From Trachythela sp. YZ-2020 (Eukaryota > Cnidaria > Anthozoa > Malacalcyonacea > Clavulariidae): a stretch of DNA of 64,000 nucleotides. The notes beneath the pieces are model-generated. The model made no database searches and was not told the DNA's origin. It saw only the letters and a list, made by a program, of their open reading frames with translations. The stretch is taken from contig JADLSH010000190.1 of the NCBI GenBank assembly GCA_016169945.1, positions 3,348,001 to 3,412,000 of the forward strand. The letters are read 5' to 3'. The translations under genes were made by a program, and so were the position numbers. Each line of letters starts with the position of its first letter. The first letter of the stretch is position 1. Of the stretch, positions 43,085 to 53,197 are shown piece by piece.

Positions 43085-44526
43085 TGACTCTGTGCAGAGA
43101 TTGCGTTGCACGTTGCAGCAAAAATTTCCTCGTTTAACATGGCCTTTAGTTTGTAAACAAGTTTTTCACTGCTGCTTTCTGATGTCTCATCCTGGAAAAC
43201 TATGCTAGAGTATGCACGTAAACACAGCGCAAACCAGCCCGCAGCCAGCATTCTAATAATGGCTGATAAATTCTGGCATACACACTGGGTCAATGCCAAT
43301 AATTTACAATCTACTGAATATATTTTGTGTTGCATAAACGTCATGTTTTAAGGGACCGTTCATTATTTATACCCTACGGTGGGGTGGGATATTCTTGATC
43401 ATATATAGAAATCTCATGGGGCCCCCCTTTTTGACGCTCTTAAAAATGAAGATCCCCTGAGAAAAACATTTAAAATTATACAACCCCCCAGGCATATATT
43501 GTGTGTTAAAGTAAAGTATAACATTCAAAATTCCTTTGCTACAATTCCTAGTATCGGCGGCGAAGGAAATTCTTACTTTGCTGGATATGTGAGTCACCTA
43601 CACGTAAAGCACAACTCATTTAAACTCATTGCCATTCGAATATTTGTCTTAGCGCACGCAGAACTGAGACCCTGTCTGTTCTGACAATAATATGCATAAG
43701 CTTATGTGTCCTTGCGAATACGACCATGCATTATTTCATTCGCTTAATGACACTGATAACGTAAATTACTTCCCATACTAAAAAATGATAGCCTTTCTAT
43801 TTGGCGCAAGTGTATATATTTCGAAGATCACGCTACAGAATTTGTACGAAATATGCACATTTGCTTACGTGGCAGACTGGCAGTGTCAAATGGGCAAAAT
43901 TGGTGTACTGTGCAGCACCAACTGCGCATGACCACAATTCCATGCGCTTGATGTTTTGAGATAAAAATCCCCTAGCTATTGGCCCTATATTGGGCTATAT
44001 ACACAAATTAGATCTGCTGCGTGCGCTTGCTCGCTTCAGGCTCGCTCGCTACCGCAGCAACTATATTCAAACGAAGCCATTGTGCTCGTTAAAATCAATA
44101 CATACGAAGAATTGTTGTGTCTGCTGGCTGTGAATCAGACGAAGGCATAATTGTTGTGTCTGTTGGCTGTGAACAAACAGAAAGTTACAACTGTACAAAA
44201 TACTGAACGAAGCGCTGTGCTTGTGAAAAATATTGAAACACAGTTAAGACAACCTTGTGGTGACTGTAGAGTGCTGTATAAATGAGGGTATAACAATTGA
44301 GCAATATCGTGCCCGAATAGGAGCCCATAATAATGTGGGAATAAAAAAGTATTCAACCCAACTGGAAGGTAACTTTAGTTATATAATGTTGATGTTATTT
44401 CAGCTGGTTATAAACATCATTGTATTAATAATATTGCGCAAGTATTTCACTTGTGTATACTTTATTTGCCAACACAAAAATTGGCAGAACCGCATATTGC
44501 ACGTTTTAGTCAAGCTATAGTGTCAA
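43085..44526. other. Intergenic stretch without a supported gene
   Basis: Short open frames at 43078-43344, 43367-43684 and 44135-44520 show no domain. The GGGG/CCCC runs near 43370-43490 suggest MITE remains. Confidence 0.35.
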
Positions 44527-44613
44527 ATGTCATGCTACATTGTGTATGTTCCACTGTTGTTGAGAATGGCAAATGATGTTGAGGAAAATCCTGGACCCAC
44601 AATAGCTATATGA
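44527..44613 (+). pseudogene. Short frame ending in a perfect 2A recoding motif
   Basis: From ATG at 44527 the frame encodes a hydrophobic N-terminus (MSCYIVYVPLLLRMAN) and then DVEENPGP (44575-44598), followed by TIAI and a stop. D(V/I)ExNPGP is the invariant core of 2A sequences, at which ribosomes skip the Gly-Pro bond. In invertebrates 2A occurs at the N-terminus of non-LTR retrotransposon proteins and as part of signal sequences in some immune-receptor-like genes. The frame shift just after the motif and absence of a long partner suggest a decayed transposon gene. Confidence 0.55.
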
Positions 44614-44614
44614 T

Positions 44615-44818
44615 GTGGTTGGCCCAGTGAAACAGTCTCTGCTGACTTTAACCAGGGCGATACGAAATTTCGACAAAATGCTGGTAGCCATGTCTTTGAC
44701 TTCAATGGTATATAGTCATATAACAAATGTGAATGCATGGGATTCATCATTATTGAATGACATATTGTGTACTGGAAATAGCTATAGGCAGCATTTCACT
44801 TGCGATAGTAACTTCTAG
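44615..44818 (+). other. Frame following the 2A motif, family unknown
   Basis: An open frame in a different phase reads RAIRNFDKML...NAWDSSLLNDILCTGNS. The VNAWDSSLLNDIL block looks like coding sequence and may be the continuation of the 2A-bearing protein after one frameshift. Not identified. Confidence 0.3.
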
Positions 44819-45338
44819 TAATAATAATATAATGACTAATGGTTTCGGTTTCGGTTTAAATGCTTTCAAATATTACAAACTGATTCTATATTTCTGTGTC
44901 CCTTACATGACACAACATCATTCGTATAGTTAATAGTTCTACATGATCCTCAAAGCGAATTGTACTACTCTGAGGATATAGAATAAGTTGCATTATATAT
45001 TTAATTATAAGTAACACTCGGAGCCGGAACAATTCAGATATTAAATCAGATTAATATGTCTTGCTTGCCATATTCTACCACAGTGATTTTCTCGTGTGAA
45101 TTCGTGTTTGCTGTACGTAAGGATCGTATGTTCTTGGAATTATATATAATATCATGAATTACTAAACAAACATGCATTCAAATGGCGAAACAAAAAACTG
45201 TCTTATGATTCGCAATCAGCAGGCTATTATATAGCGCATGCATACTGTCAATAATACTGCTCTTTGTTTCTTCCTATAAGGCTATAAATAAGATAACCAA
45301 AAGCAATGATACACTTGTAGTTATAAATGTGAACATAC

Positions 45339-45490
45339 CTGACTGAAAATAGAATCCCAATCAGAAATTTGAGAAGTACTCGTCTTCGAGCTGCTATGGT
45401 TACATAACCAATACTTGGAAATGCGATCAAATTTCTAAGGATCTTGAGCAGTGGCGGAAATTGACTTTTTCTAATGGGGGACATTTCCGG
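45339..45490 (-). promoter_or_regulatory. Conserved leader block of gene B (probable non-coding 5' exon)
   Basis: Ends TTTTCAGTCAG before the donor GTATGTTC, about 4 kb upstream of the gene B start codon. The same segment and donor are found before genes A, C and D. Confidence 0.45.
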
Positions 45491-46355
45491 CTAATCTGAG
45501 ATACGAACAAACATGCGTCCTGCTGTTTCAGAGAATTCTTTGCATAACTGACCGTATCAGACAACTTATACTAAGCACTATCAAGTATTGTGCATTTGTG
45601 CAGCAGACAGCACTGGACAGCGGGCAATTATGAGAACGAGAAAATAATTATGATTCTTTTTATTATATATAGTAGTCTTGTAGTTTTTAGAAAATAGATA
45701 TAAAAAGTAGAGATTTAGTTCAATTTAAATTCAATAAAGAAATAGAGATTTAGTTTAATTTTCTTGCTCCTATAAAGCTATAAATGTCAACAGTTCTGAT
45801 GTTGGCCACTATCTGCTGCCTCATAACACTTTAACCGGGACTCACAAATACTCAAAGTGGACAATTGTCTTTGGCACAGGCGCACAGTGTTTAAAAGACA
45901 ATTTATATACTAAGCACTATCAAGTATGGTGCATTTGTGCAGCATGTATGCAGATGATGATGAACAGGCAATTATCAGAGCGAGAAAATAATAATGATTC
46001 TTTTCATTATATGTAGTAGTCTTGCGTATTTTGTAGCAATTTAAATTCAGTAAAAAATAGAGATTTAGTTTAATTTTCTTGCTCCTATATAGGTCTATAA
46101 GTGTCAACAATTCTGAACACGTGGTCGTCTTTCCGTCGGAAAGATCTTCCACTCGGTTTTTACCCCATAATTATGCTAATTAAGGCAATATATACGGACC
46201 TTAATTTAAGCATGTGAATGATTATAATGAAAACTTGTCGTCTATTATATAGGGGCTTTATGGTTGAGAAGAATTCTATATGGAGGCAATTTGGAGTACC
46301 ACACTCAGCCCCCCCCCCCCAACATATTATATTTCACCAGCATATTTAGGTCTAA

Positions 46356-49300
46356 TTACGTCATGTGTTGCCAAAATCCAATTACATCTTGCATTGCTGG
46401 CCTTGTTCGCGGGTCTTTTCTTGTACAAGCTTGAACCAAATTTTTTATATGAGCGTTTGGAATTCTATTTATTTGATCTCTTCTTTTGACTTGATCAAGA
46501 TTTGGTAGCTCACAAATAGATATCTCGCATACCAGTAAGCCATAGCTAAAAACGTCGATCTGTGTAAAAAAACAAGATTATCATGTGACATTTATAGCAC
46601 TCGAGCGTTGATTGGTCGAGAAGCGTGTTTTTATAACTGCATAGAAACACGGGAAATTTGGCGGCTTCAAATTTTAAAAACAATTTTAATACGCGCTGTA
46701 ACCGACAAAATGCACTGTGATTACAGATTTTTTGCATGGTGATCACAAATTTTTGCACTGTAATTACAAATGTTTGCATCATACTCTTTGGAATTAACTG
46801 CATTGGAAACTGCCAATCAAATTCGGCATGTTATTACGAGTTATAGTAGACGCGTGTCTTGAGAACCTACTTACAATTCCTAGAAAATCACTTTTTCCGT
46901 CCAATTACGGGCTTTGTTGCATGTGCTTTCAAATTCCTGGTGTGCAATGGCTATATTTAAAACAGGGAATGAGGTATTCGGGAATCTAGGAATGTTGTAA
47001 AAGACATGGTGATTGACTTTCTGAGAATTGGACTTAAAGTTACAACATGCAATAACCTAATTGATGTTTGTATAATAACCACCATGAATTATATATATTG
47101 GACTTCTGATTTCGCACTTTATATAGTGGGTTACGGATTCCCCGTTTTAAAGCCAGCCTCCTGCAAGCTCATTGCTGCCCGCCAAATCAAGAACATTTTT
47201 AAATGTATTCATACCTTTGGGTCATGTTGAGCTCGCCTGGCTTCAGGTGCGGCGTAAAGCGCCGCTCCTGGATTTGGTGTATTGCACACTTGCATGAAAT
47301 TAGCTGAACCAAAATCTGATATTTTCGCTCTTCTTACTGCACCATTTTCAATCCATAACAATACGTTGGCACTGCTGACATCACGATGGATTATTGGGCT
47401 TGGTTTTTTTGCATGAAGATAATTTAGGCCAAGAGCAACATCTGAGGAAATTGATTTAACTTCCTGATGACTCAACTGCGAATTTTTTCTTGCACGTTGC
47501 TCGAGTAATGTACGCAAAGCCATATCCATCAGTTCTGTTACAATTAACAAACGATCTTGATCATTTTTCGTTGCGCATATAAACTGTAATAAGTTCGGAT
47601 GCCGACATTGCGATGCGATCTCTATTTCACGTTCGAGAATTTGCAAGTTATATGGAGATATAATTATTTCGTGAAATTCTTTAACCGCTACTTTAGTTCC
47701 AAAAAAGTCTCCCTTGTAAACAGCGCCCCAAGCACCACTCCCTAGAACTTCATTTGAAACTACTATTGATCTACTTTCTGTAATGGTATTTTCTTGAAGT
47801 GGTTGACGTTCTTGCTGAAGTTGCTGAATTTCGTTATTGTTTTCTTCACGGAGTCGCTCAATTTCGTTGTCCTTGTGGTTGTTGTCTTCTTGAAGTTGCT
47901 GAATTTCGTTGTTCTTGTTGATGTTGTCTTCTTGAAGTTGCTGAATTTCGTTGTTCTTGTTGTTGTTGTTGTCTTCCTGAAGTTGCTGAATTTCGTTGTT
48001 CTTGTTGACGTTGTCTTGTTTCACTTGTTGTATTTCCTCGTTCTTGTTGTTGTTGTCTTCTCGAAGTTGCTGAATTTCGTTGTTCTTGTTGACGTTGTCT
48101 TGTTTCACTTGTTGTATTTCCTCATTCTTGTTGTTGTTGTCTTCTCGAAGTTGCTGAATTTCCTTGTTCTTGTTGACGTTGTCTTGTTTCACTTGTTGTA
48201 TTTCGTTGTTCTTATTGTTGTTGTCATGTTCAAGTTGCTGAATTTTGTTATTCATGTTAGTGTTTTCTTGTCGAAGTTGCTGAATTTCGTCATTCTTGTT
48301 AGTGTTTTCTTGTCGAAGTTCCTGAATTTCGCTATTCGTGTTGGTGTTTTCTTGTCGAAGTTGCTGATTTTCATTATTCTTGTTAGTGTTTTCTTCTTGA
48401 AGTTGCTGAATTTCGTTATTCTTGTTAGTGTTTTCTTGTCGAAGTTGCTGAATTTTTTTATTCTTGTTGGTGTTTTTTTGTTGAAGTTTCTGAATTTCGT
48501 CATTCTTGTTGTTGTTTTTTTGTTGAAGTTGCTGAATTTCGTTATTCATGTTAGTGTTTTCTTGTTGAAGTTGTTGAATATCATTGTTCTTCCTGTTGTT
48601 TTCTTGTCGAAGTTCATCAATTTCATTCCTCATTTGGTTTAGAAGGCGTTCTATCTTGGTAGTCAAGTCATTATTCTTTTCTTGAAGGCTCTGTTTATCT
48701 TTTTTAAGATCGCCATTCTCTTCCTTCACCAGCTGTATTTCCTGATTAAGTCGCCTAACTTCGTCATCTAGCTTAATCACCCGCTCTCTCGCATTCTTCA
48801 ATTTCTCGCAATTTTTTGATTGAAGTTCCTTACCCCGCTCCTCACATTCTACATCCAGTTTGATAAGGTCTTCTGTGTGGTTGTGAGAAAAGAAAACAAT
48901 GCAAAGTTATTGCGGATTGAACCTATTGCAGATCGCCTATCAATTTCAATATTAATGATTTGAAGAATTACGGACAGGTTGAAAAGGTCCGAAATCGTTA
49001 TCTATCTTTTTACATGACTGTGTTCTTTCTCCGAAATCTATTGCAAGGTAAAAAGCTAAGAAAATACAAAACAATGGACACTCCGAAAACGGTTAACATT
49101 TTTATTCTACGTCTAATGACGTTACTGAAATAAAAACGGTTGTCTGTACAAGATCAAATGACATATGATACAAGTTCTTTAAAGACTTTACATCCGTACA
49201 TGCAGTACCCTATTTAATCTACCACATACACTATTTAATCTCAACAACTTTTACCTGCAGTGTTTTGTTCACCATTGATCCCTTGTTCGTCATTGTTCTC

Positions 49301-49888
49301 CGTAACGTTCTAAAGGAATGACGCAGCAACGTTATTTCCCAGATGCAAAGGAACACCAATAAGTTTGTAAAACTAATACTTTATAACATTTAAATACACA
49401 CTGCTATAAAAAGTTTTTGTTCAGTTACCGCTATGTGGAATGGGTGCAATAGTTTTATATACCGGTATAGTGGGCTTATATTCGGGGGGGGCTTATATTC
49501 GGGGGGACTTATATTCGGGGGGGGCTTATATTCGGGGGGGGGTTATATTTGGAATGGTGTGAACGTTAGTAATGTGATGGGCTTATAGACGGGGGGCGCT
49601 TATAATCGGAGGTTTACAGTATAATTGACATAATACATTAATCCAGGTCTCATTTTGTTTCATTGTTTCAGAACTTTTGGTTTCGCGCGATATACGCATG
49701 CACGTTTGCATTTAGGTAAATGGCATATATGTTTAAATTAAAATGAAACATAGAATTAATTACGATACCTCCAATGTGGGGTGGGTTCCTTGATTCGAAC
49801 CAGTTCGTACCGAAACAAAATTGACAAATCGTCTCCATCTAGAAACCCTGTCAGGTTCACTAAAACCATCATTTCTTGACGAAGCCAT
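46356..49888 (-). CDS. Gene C: coiled-coil TKL-like protein kinase (678 aa, 4 exons)
   Basis: Exons on the minus strand: 49888-49769 (40 codons), 49309-49255, 48872-47215 and 46559-46356. All are GT-AG, phases match, total 2037 nt with one stop, making this the most compact and best-supported family member. Residues 1-40 are MASSRNDG...HPTLE; 59-105 are charged; about 110-415 are a coiled coil of about 20 regular 14-residue units (EIQQLRQENTNKNN type); the kinase is 425-678: GSGAWGAVY, Lys 456 in VAVK, HRD 554-556 followed by [12 protein letters not shown] 578-580, APE, and final exon DVFSYG. All catalytic residues are intact. The coiled coil probably drives oligomerisation, which would activate the kinase by proximity (inference). 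Intron 2 is only 382 bp, against 7.4 kb in B. Confidence 0.85.
47815..48640 (-). repeat. 42-bp coding tandem repeats of gene C (coiled coil)
   Basis: The most regular of the three arrays. A higher-order 84-bp unit (EIQQVKQDNVNKNN plus EIQQLREDNNNKNE) is repeated about three times in the 3' half, showing recent local amplification. One unit carries an extra Asn codon, breaking the heptad by one residue. Confidence 0.88.
49474..49612. repeat. Tandem GGGCTTATATTCGGGG repeats in gene C intron 1
   Basis: Four to six copies of a unit of about 16-19 bp, with runs of 6-9 G on the plus strand (C on the gene C transcript). The G runs could form quadruplexes on the non-template side. Confidence 0.75.
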
Positions 49889-50728
49889 GCTAGTCTACCA
49901 ATCAATTAACGCAGAAACAATGCGATTTTATGACATGATCCAAGTAAAAACATATTTCTACAACTAGAAAAATATTTGAAAATTAATGAAGAGAGTTGCT
50001 TGCTGTACAATATTCAGAATACATCTTAAACTGAGCAATTGTATAACGGTTTTTATCACAATTTCCTGACGTCCAATTTCCGCCATCTTTGGTTTCACTT
50101 TTCCATGAAGTTCATACTCCAGCTATATATAGAGCTCACTGATCAACAATAAAGCAATAATCCAAGATGGAGGGACAACTCATTCCATATATAATGATTA
50201 ATGGTTACTTTCGGTTTAAACAATTTCAAATAGGACAGTCTGATTCTATATTTCCGTACCCATTAAACGACACAGCATTAATCATATAGTTAATAGTTCT
50301 ACATTATGATCCTCAAAACGAATTGTACTACTCCGAACAAGTACGAAGATATAAAATAAGGTGCATTATAGTTATAAATAAGGTTAAATAACACTCGGAG
50401 CCGGAACAATTCAAATATTAAATCAGATTTATGTCTTGCTTGCCATGTTTTTACTACAGTGGTTTTATCGTATAAATTTGTGTTTGCTGTAAGGTTCGTA
50501 TGTTTTTGGAATGATGTAATATCATGAATTACTTTCATAAACATTCAAATGGCGAAACAAGATAGCTACTATTTTGTGAGTTATGATTCGCAATTAGCTG
50601 AGCTGGCTATTATATGGTGCATGAATACTGCCAATAATACTGTTAATTCTTTGTTTCTTACCATAAATAAAATAACCAAAAGCAATGAAACAAAAGCAAT
50701 GAAACAATTGTGGTTAATGTGAACATAC

Positions 50729-50900
50729 CTGACTGAGAATATATTTGAGATGTTCTCACTGTCGAAGGTCTTCAAGTTGTTATGATACATAACCAATACT
50801 TGCAATGCGGTCAAATTTCGGGGAAATGCGGTCAAATGAGCAGTGCAGTGACGGAAATTGACTTTTTCTAATGGGAGATTGCGTGGAGTGTGGCTGAACA
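50729..50900 (-). promoter_or_regulatory. Conserved leader block of gene C (probable non-coding 5' exon)
   Basis: Ends ATTCTCAGTCAG before the donor GTATGTTC, 0.84 kb 5' of the gene C start codon. In this copy the frame through the block looks leucine-rich-repeat-like (LQVLVMYHNNLKTF), but the other three copies do not keep that frame, so a non-coding exon is more likely. Confidence 0.45.
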
Positions 50901-51784
50901 AAGTGCCATGAATACAGTGGATATCTGGATATAAAACAATTTACCATATATTCTCTCTCGTCCTATATACATGCATACATACAAATTTACTATCTTTCCC
51001 CGAAAGGGCTTTTCAAAGAATAAAACACAATAAAACTTACTCCCCTACTAATTACAATCAGTTAACCGTCCGGACCAAAATTTGTTCGGTGCCGTATAAA
51101 CGTTAACGTGTATTTTATGTACAAAATTACTTGTTTGTGCTTGCATTATTGTTGATTTTTGTTACTCTGCAACATTGGAACCTGACTCCATTGACTACAG
51201 CTCTGACACGACCATAGCTGATGACAGCAGAGTTTCAAAATTGAATGGCTTATATCTCGCAAAATAAAGAAGATTTGTTCTGATATTGCATGTTTCCTTA
51301 AAGTATACCGTACTCTAAATAGTGGTACGTGTAGTTCACTAGTTCACATTAAAAAATTATCTGAACCACTGTCCTCGATGCCTAATTCACTTCAACATAT
51401 TTACATAAGTGCGTGTATTTTTGTTGGATATATAGGCCTTAATGGACCATTTCCCCATTAGACTAACTTTTGAACTAGAAAATTGTATTAGTACAGCTGG
51501 AAAGAGCATCCTAAGTTTAGTAAAATTGCAAGGTTTGGTTGCGAAATGTTGGAAAATGTGGAAAATATAGCGCTGTGAAGTTGGTAAATTTTGTATGTTT
51601 TTGTATTACGCACGCAAAACGGTTACCACTTTTTTAAAAGTTATTTCTTAGCGTTTAATTATATATATTTACATCTTTAGTTTGGTAAACTTTGTAAGAC
51701 GACTTAATAAAGGTTTAATAAAAGCATTTCAACACACATGCATCATCTAAACAGCGGTTTGTTCTTAGCTGGAGCGGTATATAT
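50901..51784. other. Intergenic stretch with a SINE tail fragment
   Basis: Around 50960-51030 lies CTTTCCCCGAAAGGGCTTTTC followed by AATAAAAC, like the tail of the SINE at 12955-13298. Otherwise AT-rich and non-coding. Confidence 0.4.
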
Positions 51785-51896
51785 AGGCTCTTTATATAGC
51801 CCTACACGAAATGTATAATTTAACCGCCACTCTAACCCCAATCCTAACCCTATATATAATCACAGACATAACTCGTGTAGGGCTATATTCATAAAG
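51785..51896. repeat. Short foldback repeat
   Basis: GGCTCTTTATATAGCCCTAC is mirrored by GTAGGGCTATATTCATAAAG. The spacer contains TAACCCCAATCCTAACCC. Probably a small MITE. Confidence 0.5.
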
Positions 51897-52244
51897 AACC
51901 ACCCGCTTGAGCCGAGTCTTATATTTCTATAATATATTTTACTTTATCCAACTGACAAGTTTGGGAAATATTTTGCGTACGGACTTAAAACGGCGACAAT
52001 ATATTTGAGGTTGGAATGTTTGTGTTTAAAAACCGGAATAATGAATAACGGAATTATGGTGGAAACTGAATAATAAAGAGTAACCGCTTTCACCGTCGAA
52101 TATATTATTAAACCAACCTCGTTCCTTGCAGGGCTTTCTAGTCCCTATAGTCCCTAGTCCTCTATACGCGCGTTCTATATTTCCGTGACGTCCCCGAATG
52201 AAATGTCGCCTGCATATTAATGAAACGCTTAGAGGCCTAGGAAC

Positions 52245-52565
52245 TAACCAGCACTTGTGGTGTCGTTGTCACCACGCTTGCCTTTCAAGCTGGGAGACCC
52301 GGGTTCAATCCTTGGTCGGACCTCTCTACTCATGGTCTTAAAATAATTGAGGAGAAAGTGCTACCTTTACATTGACATCAGTGGTCTAAAAATAATTGAG
52401 GAGAAGTGCTACCTTCACATTGACAATGGTTACACTTTCGCGTCTTCTCGGATAAGGACGTTAAAATCGTAGGTACCTCGGATCCCCTATCAATTGGGCA
52501 ATAGCCTGTTGGGAAATCCGCTAACCAATGAGTGAGAAACTCAATAAACTCAAAACACAATAAAC
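52245..52565 (+). mobile_element. tRNA-derived SINE, second family
   Basis: The head is tRNA-like: a GTGTCGTTGTCACCACGC arm, an anticodon-like loop CTTTCAA, then GGGTTCAATCC (B box). A 50-bp segment (TAAAATAATTGAGGAGAA...) is duplicated in tandem inside it. Confidence 0.6.
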
Positions 52566-53197
52566 TGACTAGGCGGCCTAACACGCCTAGAAAGCACTGG
52601 GAACGAGGTTGTTACTTGTTACAATGTTATTAAACTTTATTTATTAAACTGTTTATTGAAAATCACTTCGCAGCCGAGAAAGCTGAATACATGATTTTTG
52701 CAAAGCAATAAATTATTTGAATCTATAAATATATTGTTCATCTTCAAAAAATAGGTCAGAATGTTTTCTAATTTAATATTTACAATTAGCATGCATATAT
52801 GTACCGATATCATTAAAAATCTAAAATATTTACAATATTTCATATTGAGAATATATTCAAATTATCGGCGTCAACGATAACTAATTATGTCTCATAGTTG
52901 TAGACCTTTAGAAATGTATCAGCATGAATCCTTTTCTGCCAATTGAATATTTTAGCGACATTGTTCGACAATCAATAAAAGAAACTTGCATGATGTCATT
53001 GTGTGCATGCAATGTTGTGTAATGTGCATGTTTATGTAATTGTCGGTGAGTTTCGTAGGAATTTAGATAGCTACTGTGAAATATAGCCTTTGATAGGCTT
53101 TAAGAACAGGCTATCGTTTGAAATGTATGACAAACAAGAATGATAAAGCCGTAAAATGAACAAGTAAGATTGAGTATATATTGATTTGTCAACGAAC

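Noticed and set aside
47794..48642. 282-aa plus-strand open frame rich in Leu, Val and Phe
   Set aside because: It is antisense to the 42-bp repeats of gene C; a repeat without stops in one frame tends to stay open in others. Same for 18514-18900, 18985-19497 and 31106-31377 on the plus strand and the shifted minus-strand frames at 18666-19304 and 48252-48503.
50733..50900. Leucine-rich-repeat-like frame upstream of gene C
   Set aside because: It looks LRR-like in this copy only. The homologous blocks before genes A, B and D do not keep the frame, so it was recorded as a non-coding leader.
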